Origin: Chloroflexota bacterium | GTDB lineage: Bacteria; Chloroflexota; Dormibacteria; Aeolococcales; Aeolococcaceae | Direction of reading: 5' to 3' | NCBI GenBank assembly: GCA_005880985.1 | Contig: VBIQ01000005.1 | Location: 310,001 to 374,000 of the forward strand | DNA length: 64,000 nt | Shown: one piece after another, positions 35,870-45,299 of the stretch | How the letters are laid out: each line of letters starts with the position of its first letter | How positions within the stretch are numbered: the stretch's first letter is position 1 | Notes under the pieces: model-generated | Database searches by the model: none | What the model saw: only the letters and a program-made list of their open reading frames with translations | What the model was told of the DNA's origin: nothing | Position numbers and translations under genes: made by a program

Positions 35870-37374
35870 CAGGCCGGGCCCACCGAGACGCGCTGGAAGC
35901 GGCAGGGAGCGGCACCGTGGCCGACGTGCATCAGCTGTCCCGGCTGGCCCTTGCCGCAGTTGACCACTCCCCACATCTGCCACTCGGCGGGGCCGGCGAC
36001 GGCGTCACAGGAGCGCCAGAAGTCGGGGGTGACTCCTCGGTACAGGGGGTTGCGGACCAGTCCCGCCCGCTTCCCGCCACGGATCAGCCAGCCGTTCTGG
36101 GTGCCGAACTGGAAGTTGAGCCGCCGGTCGTCGATGCTCCAGGAGCGGTTGGTCTCGAGGTACACCCCCTCCTCGGTGGTCGCGATCATCTCCTCCAGCG
36201 ACGACGTTCCCGGCAGCAGGTTGACGTTGGTCATCCGGATCAGGGGGATGCGGCTCCAACCGTCGGCCCGCATCGCGCCACTGCTCGCGCCGTCCAGCAG
36301 TGCCGCGGTCTCGCGTGACGACATGTAGCCGCGGAAGACCCCCTGATCGACGAGCACGGTTCGCTGCGCCGGCACCCCCTCGTCGTCCCACCCGAAGGTG
36401 CCGAGGCCTCCCGGGGTGGTCGCGTCGGCGGTGATGGTGACGGCCTCGCTGCCATAGCGGAAGCTGCCGACCAGCTCCGGGGTGAGAAACGAGGTGCCGG
36501 CGAACGCGGCCTCACTGCCGAACACGCGATCGAGCTCGGTCGGGTGTCCACAGGACTCATGCACCTGCAGGGCCGCCTGAGTGCCGTCGAGGATCACCGT
36601 CATCATCCCCACCGGGCAGGGTTCGGCGGTGAGCAGCATGGCCGCCTCCTCGGCGATGCGCTCGGCGTTCTCGGCCAGCCGCATCTCCTCGATCGCCTCC
36701 CAGCCGGCGCAGAGCTGATGCCGGCCGAAGCTGTTGGGATAGCTCCGCGTCTGCACCTCGTCGGCGCTGGTGGCGATGGCGTCGAACCCGGCGCCGGATT
36801 CGACGATCGTCTGGTCGATCCGGCTGCCCTCACTGCTGACGAAGAGTCGATGCTCCTCGGAGACCTCCAGCGACGCTTCGCGCACGGCGACCGGGGCGAC
36901 CCGGGCCATGCCGGCGTCGACGGCGAGCAGCAGCGCGACCTTCTCGTCCAGCGGCACCGAGAAGGGATCACGCCCCACGGGGGTGCGGTACTCGGCGGTG
37001 ACCGGGGCGACCGGCGCCAGCCGCACCGGGACCGAGTTCAGCCGCGCGCCGGCGCGGGCGATGCGCACCGCCCGGGCGGCGCTGGCGTCCACACCGGCGC
37101 CGTCAAGCCGTGAGCAGGCGGCAAAGCCCCAGCTTCCCCCGGCGATCACCCGGACGCCGAGACCCTCGTCCTCGTAGAGCTCGATCCTCGCAATACTGCC
37201 GTTCTTGGCACTAACCATCTGGATGCGGCGGTTGACGATGCGGCAGTCGGCGTAGGTCGCGCCCGCGGCGGTGGCGGTGTCGAGGGCGCGCTCGGCGAGC
37301 TCGCGCACGGTTTCCTCTGCTGGGGCGACGGGTGCGGCCACGGTCCGGGCCGTCAGTCCCGGTGGGCGCCACAT
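35869..37374 (-). CDS. tldD: TldD-family metallopeptidase
   Basis: VHESCGHPTELDR (HExxxH motif), GTFGWDDEGVPAQRTVLVDQGVFRGYMSSRETA...; stop/start overlap with tldE. Confidence 0.92.
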   Translation of the reverse strand: MWRPPGLTARTVAAPVAPAEETVRELAERALDTATAAGATYADCRIVNRRIQMVSAKNGSIARIELYEDEGLGVRVIAGGSWGFAACSRLDGAGVDASAARAVRIARAGARLNSVPVRLAPVAPVTAEYRTPVGRDPFSVPLDEKVALLLAVDAGMARVAPVAVREASLEVSEEHRLFVSSEGSRIDQTIVESGAGFDAIATSADEVQTRSYPNSFGRHQLCAGWEAIEEMRLAENAERIAEEAAMLLTAEPCPVGMMTVILDGTQAALQVHESCGHPTELDRVFGSEAAFAGTSFLTPELVGSFRYGSEAVTITADATTPGGLGTFGWDDEGVPAQRTVLVDQGVFRGYMSSRETAALLDGASSGAMRADGWSRIPLIRMTNVNLLPGTSSLEEMIATTEEGVYLETNRSWSIDDRRLNFQFGTQNGWLIRGGKRAGLVRNPLYRGVTPDFWRSCDAVAGPAEWQMWGVVNCGKGQPGQLMHVGHGAAPCRFQRVSVGPA

Positions 37375-37410
37375 GCTAGCGGGTCGCGGCGCCCGGACCC
37401 GGCTCTGGGC

Positions 37411-38082
37411 TCAGTCGGCGGGCTCGCCCCGTTCGGCCATTCGTGCCGTCCACTTGGCGTGACGGCGGCGGGCGAAGTCGAGACGCACGCGACCGGTGAT
37501 GATGCCGCGCATCGCCGGCCGGGTCGACGGCAGCAGCAGCGAGAGCACCAGGTGTCCGGCGATCAGAGGGAGCATCGCCAGCATCAGCCAGATGTGCCAG
37601 CTGTCGGCGGCCTCGGAGAGGCTGGTGGGCAGGTGCTCCCCCTGCCACATCAGGCATCCGGTGACGATGAAGCCGACGGTGGCCGCCGCCACCACGATGC
37701 TGTTGAGCTTCTGACCGGCGTTGAAGCGATCCTGTGAGGGGAGCGGACGCCGTCGCAGGCGGCGGGGTACGACCACGCGGCGCAGCCAGCCCGCGTCGTC
37801 GGCGTCGAAGCGCTCGACGTCGTGCCAGAAGCCGGCCACCGACCGTGGCCAGGCACCCGCCACCAGCACCGGCAGCAGCAGCAGGCCGATGGCAGCGTCG
37901 AGATGGATCTCGCGCACCAGTTCGCGACGGGCGAGCACGGGATTCTGCCCGGGAGGCAGGTACAGCCCGAGACCGGTGAGCAGGAGGACGGCAAAGAGCA
38001 CCGCATATCCCCAGTGGAGAACGAGCTCGCCGGTCCCGAAGCGCCGCACCAGGCGGCGGGCCGGCGCAGACAGCGCGCTCAT
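37411..38082 (-). CDS. cytochrome b561/formate-dehydrogenase-gamma-like membrane protein
   Basis: GTGELVLHWGYAVLFAVLLLTGLGLYLPPGQNP...REIHLDAAIGLLLLPVLV...SWHIWLMLAMLPLIAGHLVLSLL. Confidence 0.8.
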   Translation of the reverse strand: MSALSAPARRLVRRFGTGELVLHWGYAVLFAVLLLTGLGLYLPPGQNPVLARRELVREIHLDAAIGLLLLPVLVAGAWPRSVAGFWHDVERFDADDAGWLRRVVVPRRLRRRPLPSQDRFNAGQKLNSIVVAAATVGFIVTGCLMWQGEHLPTSLSEAADSWHIWLMLAMLPLIAGHLVLSLLLPSTRPAMRGIITGRVRLDFARRRHAKWTARMAERGEPAD

Positions 38083-38086
38083 CGGT

Positions 38087-38833
38087 TCATCCGGTGACGG
38101 CCGACGGGTTGTACACGTAGGCGTCGATCTCCCAGCCGCGCTGCTCCCAGAACCCCAGGTCGCGGTGCGACTTCACCTCCAGCCGGCGCACCCATTTGAC
38201 GCCCTTGTAGCCGTACATGTCGGGGAAGATCACCCGCAGCGGGCGTCCCTGCTCGGTGATCAGGGGGCTGCCGTTGAGCTCGAAGGCGAGGATGGCGTGA
38301 TCGCTGCGGGCCTGCTGGAGGGAGAGACTGTCGGTGTAGATGCCATCGCCGGAGGAGAAGGTCACGTACTTGGCGCGCCGGTTGAGGTGAGCCGCGTCGA
38401 TGACGTCGCGCACCCGGACTCCACGCCAGACGCAGTTGCGCACCCGCCAGCCATTGACGCAGCGGAAGGTGGAGCGGTAGGCGACGTTGGGGAAGGCGGT
38501 CACATCGTTGAAGCGCAGCCGCAGCGACGAGTCGAGCCCCTCGCCGTCGACGATCAGCCGCCACGAGCGCTCGCTGTAGCCGGGGATGTCGGCGACCGAG
38601 TAGTACCGGAAGCGCTCGGGATAGAGGATGTTGGGATGCTGGCCGATCAGCGACTCGATGTCGGGCGTCTGACCCATGGGACCGAGGGGGACCGCTTCAG
38701 CCACGTTTCCGCTGTCGGCATCGTCGGCGCGGTACGACCACTTGGTGAAGGCGAGACCCGCGGCGCCGGCTCCGAGAAGGCCGAGGAAGAGCCGCCGGCC
38801 GATCGGCTTCCCGGGTACCCACAGGTCACCCAT
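38087..38833 (-). CDS. Tat-exported molybdopterin-dependent oxidoreductase (MsrP/sulfite-oxidase-like)
   Basis: GKPIGRRLFLGLLGAGAAGLA (Tat RR motif), YRSTFRCVNGWRVRNCVWRGVRVRDVIDAA, DMYGYKGVKWVRRLEV. Confidence 0.9.
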   Translation of the reverse strand: MGDLWVPGKPIGRRLFLGLLGAGAAGLAFTKWSYRADDADSGNVAEAVPLGPMGQTPDIESLIGQHPNILYPERFRYYSVADIPGYSERSWRLIVDGEGLDSSLRLRFNDVTAFPNVAYRSTFRCVNGWRVRNCVWRGVRVRDVIDAAHLNRRAKYVTFSSGDGIYTDSLSLQQARSDHAILAFELNGSPLITEQGRPLRVIFPDMYGYKGVKWVRRLEVKSHRDLGFWEQRGWEIDAYVYNPSAVTG

Positions 38834-38839
38834 GTCCGG

Positions 38840-38845
38840 GTTATA
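38840..38845 (-). promoter_or_regulatory. leaderless-type -10 box TATAAC, 6 nt before ATG of molybdopterin oxidoreductase
   Basis: TATAAC-N6-ATG. Confidence 0.5.
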
Positions 38846-38876
38846 CGCCCACCCGGCGGGCGACGCACGAGACGGC

Positions 38877-39947
38877 TCAGGCGATCGCCGCTTTCTCGGC
38901 CAGCTCCTGGGCCACACCGGTGTCGGAGAAATGGCAGGCCGCGAGGTGATCGGATCTGCCCTTGGGCTCGAAGCGCGGCTCCTCCACCGAGCAGATCTCC
39001 TGGGCGATGGGACAGCGGGTGTGGAAGCGGCAGCCGGACGGTGGGTTGATCGCCGAGGGCACGGTGCCCCGCAGGATGATGCGCTCCCGTCGCCGGCTGG
39101 GATCGGCCAGCGGGATCGCCGACAGCAGCGCCTGGGTGTAGGGATGCTTGGGGGCACGATAGAGCTCGCTGGCCGGCGCCATCTCCACCAGCTTGCCGAG
39201 GTACATCACCCCCACGCGCTCGCTGACGTGCTGCACCACCTGCAGGTTGTGGGAGATGAACAGATAGGTGAGAGCAAACTCCTCCTGCAGGTCCTTGAGC
39301 AGGTTGAGCACCTGCGACTGGATCGACACGTCGAGGGCCGAGACCGGCTCGTCGGCGACGATGAAGGTGGGATTGAGCACCAGCGCCCGGGCGATGCCGA
39401 TGCGCTGCCGCTGGCCACCGCTGAACTCGTGGGGGTAGCGGTTGATGTAGTACTTCCGCAGCCCGACTCGCTCCAGCATGTCGGCGACCCGGCGCTCGCG
39501 TTCGGCGTGGCGCCTCACCCCGGCGTTGCGGAGACCCTCGCCGATGATGTCGCCGACCGGCAGGCGCGGATTCAACGACGCGTAGGGATCCTGGAAGATG
39601 ATCTGCATCCTGGGCCGGAGGCGTTTCATCTCCCCGAATGACAGGCGGGTGATGTCCCTGCCCTCGAAGGTGAGCGATCCGGAGGTCGGTTCGATCAGCC
39701 GCAGCAGCAGCCGGCCGGTGGTGGTCTTGCCGCAGCCGGACTCGCCCACCAGGCCCACCGTCTCGCCGCGGTGGATGTCGAAGGTGACGTCGTCGACCGC
39801 CTGCACCTGCGCCGCCTCCCGCCGCAGAAAGCCGGCCCGCACGGGGAAGTACTTGCGGAGGTCTCGCACCGCATAGATCACCTCGCCGTGAGCGGGCTCG
39901 GGTTGTCCCGCGGCGGCGGTGGCGTCGAGATCGCGGAGGGCGCTCAT
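38877..39947 (-). CDS. peptide ABC transporter ATP-binding protein (OppF/DppF)
   Basis: [20 protein letters not shown]...[17 protein letters not shown]...[20 protein letters not shown]. Confidence 0.96.
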   Translation of the reverse strand: MSALRDLDATAAAGQPEPAHGEVIYAVRDLRKYFPVRAGFLRREAAQVQAVDDVTFDIHRGETVGLVGESGCGKTTTGRLLLRLIEPTSGSLTFEGRDITRLSFGEMKRLRPRMQIIFQDPYASLNPRLPVGDIIGEGLRNAGVRRHAERERRVADMLERVGLRKYYINRYPHEFSGGQRQRIGIARALVLNPTFIVADEPVSALDVSIQSQVLNLLKDLQEEFALTYLFISHNLQVVQHVSERVGVMYLGKLVEMAPASELYRAPKHPYTQALLSAIPLADPSRRRERIILRGTVPSAINPPSGCRFHTRCPIAQEICSVEEPRFEPKGRSDHLAACHFSDTGVAQELAEKAAIA

Positions 39948-40993
39948 GTCTCCAGCGTCTCCTCGAGCATGGGGATGGCGGCGATGGTCGGAGCCTTGTC
40001 GGCCCGGCGCTCGTCCTGCTGCGAGGTGTACAGGTAGCAGGCGACGGAATGCCCGCCGGCGGTCGGCGCCAGCGCCGGGAAGGCGACGTCGCAGGTGCCG
40101 TCCTCGAAGCGCTGGGGGCAGCGCGGTGCGAAGCTGCAGCCGGGCGGCAGGTTGAGGGGATGTGGCACCGTGCCCTTGATCACATCGAGCCGCCGGCCAA
40201 GCTTGTCGGGCGAGGGGATGGACGCCAGCAGACCCTGGGTGTAAGGGTGCTGGGGAGCGGCGAACAGCTCCTCCACGGGAGCGCGTTCCACCACCTTGCC
40301 GGCGTACATCACGGCGACGTCATCGGCGACCTCGGCGATCACCCCGAGGTCGTGGGTGATCATGATCACCGCCATGTTCTCGCTCTCCTTGAGCCCCTTC
40401 ATCAGCTCGAGGATCTGCGCCTGGATGGTGACGTCGAGGGCGGTGGTGGGCTCGTCGGCGATCAGCAGCTTGGGGTTGCAGGCCAGCGCCATGGCGATCA
40501 TCACCCGCTGCCGCATGCCACCCGACATCTGGTGCGGATAGTCCTCGGCACGCTTCTCAGGAGAGGGGATGTCGACTCTGCGGAGCAGGTCAACGGTGCG
40601 GGTCCGTGCCGCATCGTCGTCCAGTCCCAGATGACGCTGAACGGTCTCGGCGATCTGGTCACCGATGCGGAACACCGGATTGAGGGAGGTCATCGGCTCC
40701 TGGAAGATCATCGCGATCTCGTTGCCGCGGATGTCCTCCATCTCCTCCTCGGAGAGCTCGAGCAGGTTGCGGCCCTCGAAGCACACCCGCCCGGCCACCA
40801 CCCGGCCGGGCCGGCTGAGCAGCTGCATGATGCTCAGCGCGGTGATGCTCTTGCCGCAGCCCGACTCGCCGACCAGGCCGAGGGTGCGCCCCGCCGCCAC
40901 CGAGAGGGTGACGCCGTCGACCGCCTTGACCACCCCGTCGTTGGTGAAGAAGTGGGTGCGCAGCCCTTCGACGTCGAGCAGCTCGTTGTCCAT
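39944..40993 (-). CDS. peptide ABC transporter ATP-binding protein (OppD/DppD)
   Basis: [30 protein letters not shown]...[21 protein letters not shown]...[18 protein letters not shown]. Start ATG 40993. Confidence 0.96.
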   Translation of the reverse strand: MDNELLDVEGLRTHFFTNDGVVKAVDGVTLSVAAGRTLGLVGESGCGKSITALSIMQLLSRPGRVVAGRVCFEGRNLLELSEEEMEDIRGNEIAMIFQEPMTSLNPVFRIGDQIAETVQRHLGLDDDAARTRTVDLLRRVDIPSPEKRAEDYPHQMSGGMRQRVMIAMALACNPKLLIADEPTTALDVTIQAQILELMKGLKESENMAVIMITHDLGVIAEVADDVAVMYAGKVVERAPVEELFAAPQHPYTQGLLASIPSPDKLGRRLDVIKGTVPHPLNLPPGCSFAPRCPQRFEDGTCDVAFPALAPTAGGHSVACYLYTSQQDERRADKAPTIAAIPMLEETLET

Positions 40994-41949
40994 CAGCGCT
41001 CCAGCGAGCGAGGGTCGAAGGCGTCTCGCAGCGCGTCGCCGATGTAGTTGAAGCTGAGAACGGTGATCAGGATCAGCAGTCCCGGCCACAGCGCGAAGAA
41101 GAACCCGTTGGGATGAGCGAGCGCCTGGTAGCCGTCGTGGAGGAGGCTCCCCCAGGTGGCGGTGGGAATGCCGATGCCCTGGCCCAGGAAGGACAGCGCC
41201 GACTCCAGCAGGATGGCCTGGCCGATGGTCAGCGAGGCGCTGACCACGATCGGCCCCAGCGCGTTGGGAATCAGGTGCCGCGTCAGGATCCGGGCCCGCG
41301 AGGTGCCCACCGCCCGGGCTGCCTCGATGAACTCCTTCTCGCGGGCGCTGAGGACCACCGAGCGGACGATGCGGGCGGTGTACGGCCAGGAGATGATGCC
41401 GATGCCGATCACGATGGTCTGGATGCTCTGGCCGAACGACTTGGCGAACACCACCAGCAGCAGGATGCTGGGGATGGCCAGGATGGCGTTGATGATCGCG
41501 GTGGTGGCGCTGTCCACGATGCCGCCGAGAAACCCGGAGAGCGCGCCGAAGAAGGTGGCGATACCGATGGTCAGCAGCATGGCCAGGCCGCCGACGGTGA
41601 GGGAGATCCGGCCGCCCGACAGGTTGCGGAAGAGAAGGTCGCGACCGATGTCGTCGGTGCCCAGCAGGTGTCCCTGCTGAAACGGCCCCAGCTGGGCGTT
41701 GACGGGGTCGACGGCGCCCCCCAGCGAAGGCTGATGGCGAAGGTCGGCCACCCAGCTCATGATGTACGGGCCGAGGGCGCACGCGAGGGCCAGCACCGTC
41801 AGCGCGATGATCCCCGCCACCGCCACCTTGCGTGCGCGGAAACGGCGCCAGACCAGCGAGTAGTAGCCGATCTCCGAGGTCGTCTCGAAGTCGATCGCCG
41901 GAGCGGCGGGCGCTCCTCCGGGCTGCAGGATGACTGGGGTGGTGGTCAT
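40993..41949 (-). CDS. peptide ABC transporter permease (OppC/DppC)
   Basis: [23 protein letters not shown]...[34 protein letters not shown]. Confidence 0.95.
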   Translation of the reverse strand: MTTTPVILQPGGAPAAPAIDFETTSEIGYYSLVWRRFRARKVAVAGIIALTVLALACALGPYIMSWVADLRHQPSLGGAVDPVNAQLGPFQQGHLLGTDDIGRDLLFRNLSGGRISLTVGGLAMLLTIGIATFFGALSGFLGGIVDSATTAIINAILAIPSILLLVVFAKSFGQSIQTIVIGIGIISWPYTARIVRSVVLSAREKEFIEAARAVGTSRARILTRHLIPNALGPIVVSASLTIGQAILLESALSFLGQGIGIPTATWGSLLHDGYQALAHPNGFFFALWPGLLILITVLSFNYIGDALRDAFDPRSLER

Positions 41950-42980
41950 CAGCGCGAGGTCTCGTAGGAGATGCGCGGATCAGCCCACGTGTACGCGATG
42001 TCGGCGATCAGGTTGCCGATCACCACGAAGACGCTGAGCAGCAGCACGATCCCCATCAGCGTCGCGTAATCGTTGGCCTCGGCCGCCTGGTCGAAGAGCA
42101 AGCCCATGCCCGACCAGCTGAAGACGACCTCGGTGACGACCGCGCCGACGAAGAGGACGGGGATGTCCAGTCCCATCAGAGTGATCAGCGGTAGCAGGGA
42201 GTTGCGCACCGCGTGGCGCCCGATCACCCGTCGCTCGGCCAGTCCCTTGGCCCGGGCGGTGCGGATGTAGTCCTGGTTGAGCACCTCGAGCATGGCGCTG
42301 CGCATGTAGCGCGCATAGACCGCGATGCTCTGCACCGCCAGCACCATCACCGGCAGCACCAGGTGCCAGGCCAGGTCGAGAGGATGTTGACCGGATTCCA
42401 ACCCGGTGGTGTGGATCCCCCCCGCCGGAAAGATGGTGGCGAAGCCGTGGCTGTGGGGAAAGATGGCGAAGACGTAGATGAGGATCGAGCCGAACCAGAA
42501 GTTGGGCAGCGAGATCCCGAAGAAGGAGGCGCTGGTGACGAAGTTGTCGAGCTTGCTGTACTGGCGGACCGCGCTGATGATGCCGACGGGGATGGCGATC
42601 ACCAGGGTGACGACGTAGGCGGTGCCCATCAGCACCGCGGTGTTGGGCAGGCGGAGGCTCATCAGATGGGCGACGGTGTCGTGGAAGGTGACGGAGTCAC
42701 CGAGGTCTGGCGGTGACGGGCCATGGGGCGGCCAGCCCCACCAGCTCCAGAACGGCTTGAGGAAGTTGGTCAGGAAGATCCAGTACTGATAGAGGAAGGG
42801 CTTGTCGGCGCCGAACCGATGGATGATGTTGAGCCGGTCGGCGTCGGTGAGGTTGGGCCGCGCCAACAGCTGCGCGTAGGGCTTCTCGGGTAGCGCCCAG
42901 AGCAGCGCGTAGACGACGAAGGTGATGGCGAGGACGGTCAGGGCGCCGAGGAGCAACCGCTTGACGACGTACTTCCACAT
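41949..42980 (-). CDS. peptide ABC transporter permease (OppB/DppB)
   Basis: [24 protein letters not shown]...[52 protein letters not shown]. Confidence 0.95.
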   Translation of the reverse strand: MWKYVVKRLLLGALTVLAITFVVYALLWALPEKPYAQLLARPNLTDADRLNIIHRFGADKPFLYQYWIFLTNFLKPFWSWWGWPPHGPSPPDLGDSVTFHDTVAHLMSLRLPNTAVLMGTAYVVTLVIAIPVGIISAVRQYSKLDNFVTSASFFGISLPNFWFGSILIYVFAIFPHSHGFATIFPAGGIHTTGLESGQHPLDLAWHLVLPVMVLAVQSIAVYARYMRSAMLEVLNQDYIRTARAKGLAERRVIGRHAVRNSLLPLITLMGLDIPVLFVGAVVTEVVFSWSGMGLLFDQAAEANDYATLMGIVLLLSVFVVIGNLIADIAYTWADPRISYETSR

Positions 42981-43109
42981 CGGCGGCGAATCCTTCTCTC
43001 ACACCTGCCCGTGCTCGCTCGGCTCCCCCCGGGGTCACGGGTCGGGCGCCGAGTATAGCCTGCCTCCGGACGATTGGCCGAATTCCGGCTGAATACGGCC
43101 CACAGACGG

Positions 43110-43139
43110 GCAGGCCCGGGGTCGTAGCCCCGGGCCTGC
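43110..43139 (-). terminator. strong intercistronic hairpin between binding-protein and permease genes
   Basis: GCAGGCCCGGGG-TCGTAG-CCCCGGGCCTGC, perfect 12-bp stem; no strong U tract on the minus strand. Confidence 0.6.
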
Positions 43140-43189
43140 TGGTTGTTCTGTGGGTGCCCAGCCCGCCTCTCACGGGTGGGGGAACGTGC

Positions 43190-45124
43190 CTAGCCCTGGC
43201 AGACACCTCCGGTGCAGTACCAGTCCTCCGGATGCATCATCCAGATGATGTCGTTGCGCTTGAAGCCCTGCAGCTTGGTCGTGTAGGTGTTGACCGTCTG
43301 CTGCTGGTAGAGCGGGAGGTCGGGTAGGTCCTGGGCCAGGATCAGGTCGATCTGGCGGTAAAGGCTGGCCCGCTTGCTCAGGTCGACCACCTTGCGGGCC
43401 TGATCGAAGAGGCTGTCCACCTGCGGGTTGTTGTAGCCGGTTCCGTTCTGTCCCTGACCGTGGTTGGCGGCCGAGGGGATCTGGTTCTCGCTCGGGCAGG
43501 TGCCTCCACAGTCGGCGTGGTACTCGGTGAAGTAGGTGTCGGCCTCGGCGGGCGTGCTGTCGGTGTTCGTGTACATCGCCATGTCGAAGGTGTGGGTGTA
43601 GAGGACGCCACCGTCAGAGAAGGAGCCGAAGAGCTTGCCCGACTTGACGTTCTTGTACGGGGTGTTGACGTGGATCCCGATCGCCGCGAGGTCGGCCTGG
43701 ACCAGCGGCTCCGCGTTCTCGCGGACCTTGTTGCCGGCGGTGGTGGCCAGGTCAAGGTTGATGCAGGTCCCGTCCTTGAAGGCGCGGGTGGCGCCGCCGT
43801 CGCACTTGGGATCCTTCTTGTAGCCGGCGTCGTCGAGTAGCTTGTTGGCAGCCGTCACGTCGTACTTGGTGTGACCGGCCTTGGGATCGCGGGCGTACTC
43901 GTTGCCCAGGTAGAACCAACTGTCGTCGGGGACGGTGGTCAGCCCGGCGGCCAGGCTGGAGACAATCTGGTCGCGGTTGATGCCCGTCAGGATCGCCTTT
44001 CGGATGCTCTTGTCTTCCAGGTAGGGGTTGATCTTCGCGCCGGGGCCGCAGAGCCCCTTGGCATTGCCGCATATGTTGAGGTCGATGTGCTCGGCGCCCG
44101 AGTCGGGGACCACCTGGACCTTGATCTTGCCGTTCTTGGCCTCGGTGTTGAGGTCGTTGATGAATCCGAGCCGGTAGTCGAGGCCCATGTCCAGCTCACC
44201 CGCCTTGACCGAGTTGAGCATCGAGCTCACGTCGGCGGGGAACTTGTAGGTGATCTTGTCGAGGTAGGGGCCACTGTGGTGCCAGTAGTTGTTGTTGCGC
44301 ACCTCGACCATCGACTGGGTCGGCGTGTAGCTCTGGAAGACGAATGGGCCGGTGCCGATGAAGATCTTGTCCAGGGTTGCGGTGCCCTTGAAGGCGTCGG
44401 GGTTCTTCGATCCCACTGTCAGGTCCACCGTCACCGGCGTCTTGGCAAGATCGGTGCCGGCGTTGAGGATCTGATCGAGCTCCTTGGCGGGCAACAGCTC
44501 GCCGATGACCGTGCCGAGGGTCAGGTAAGGCGCGTACACCTCCTTGAAGGTGACCACCGCCTGGGTCTTGCTGGTCTCGTCGCAAGCGATGACCTTGTCC
44601 CAACCGCTCGTGCTCAGAATGGCAGTGGGATTCTTGTCCTTGAACTTGAGCCAGAAGAACTGGAAGGTGCTGCAGACGTCGTGCGAGGTGAAGGTGCTGC
44701 CGTCGTGCCAGGTCACGTCACCGCGCAGCTTGTAGGTTACGCACATGGCGCCACCGTGCGGACAGCCCGAGGTCTTGACGTCGCCGTTGCTGGTGGTGGG
44801 AACCTCGGTGGCCAACGCCGGCACGTAGTAGTCGGCGATGGTCTTGGCGGCGGTCGTCTCATCATTGGACCTCAGGTCGAAGAGCCCGTCGAACATCGGC
44901 GCCTCCTGGGCGCACGCATGCTGCATGCTGTCCAGGGTCTGACAGGCGAGGGTGCTGGTCTGCTCCTGCCACGATCCGATGGTGAGCGTCCCGCCCTTGG
45001 CGGCCGCGACGGTCGCCGAGGATGATGACGTGCCCCCGCCTCCGCCGCCGCCGCACGCAGCTGCGATCAGGGTCGCGACGGCGGCGAGGCCGAGGGCGCG
45101 ATGGCGGATCGACACTGATCTCAT
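43190..45124 (-). CDS. peptide ABC transporter substrate-binding lipoprotein
   Basis: MRSVSIRHRALGLAAVATLIAAACGGGGGGG (lipobox), SBP_bac_5-type body. Start ATG 45124. Confidence 0.94.
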   Translation of the reverse strand: MRSVSIRHRALGLAAVATLIAAACGGGGGGGTSSSSATVAAAKGGTLTIGSWQEQTSTLACQTLDSMQHACAQEAPMFDGLFDLRSNDETTAAKTIADYYVPALATEVPTTSNGDVKTSGCPHGGAMCVTYKLRGDVTWHDGSTFTSHDVCSTFQFFWLKFKDKNPTAILSTSGWDKVIACDETSKTQAVVTFKEVYAPYLTLGTVIGELLPAKELDQILNAGTDLAKTPVTVDLTVGSKNPDAFKGTATLDKIFIGTGPFVFQSYTPTQSMVEVRNNNYWHHSGPYLDKITYKFPADVSSMLNSVKAGELDMGLDYRLGFINDLNTEAKNGKIKVQVVPDSGAEHIDLNICGNAKGLCGPGAKINPYLEDKSIRKAILTGINRDQIVSSLAAGLTTVPDDSWFYLGNEYARDPKAGHTKYDVTAANKLLDDAGYKKDPKCDGGATRAFKDGTCINLDLATTAGNKVRENAEPLVQADLAAIGIHVNTPYKNVKSGKLFGSFSDGGVLYTHTFDMAMYTNTDSTPAEADTYFTEYHADCGGTCPSENQIPSAANHGQGQNGTGYNNPQVDSLFDQARKVVDLSKRASLYRQIDLILAQDLPDLPLYQQQTVNTYTTKLQGFKRNDIIWMMHPEDWYCTGGVCQG

Positions 45125-45269
45125 GCGCGTCTCCCATGCCCGTCGGCCGTGGGCCGGCCAGTCCTCGGGCGGGGCAATTCTGCTGAGCCGCACCCCCTCC
45201 TGCATCCCCCGTCAGGATGATTTTTCCCGGCAGCACTGAGCGCCGGCGGTGGCGCTGGAAGGGCTGCCG

Positions 45270-45275
45270 TATACT
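45270..45275 (+). promoter_or_regulatory. candidate -10 box TATACT
   Basis: About 24 nt before ATG 45300; argues against the longer ORF start at 45249. Confidence 0.5.
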
Positions 45276-45299
45276 CGGCGGGCCCGGCGACGGGACGAA

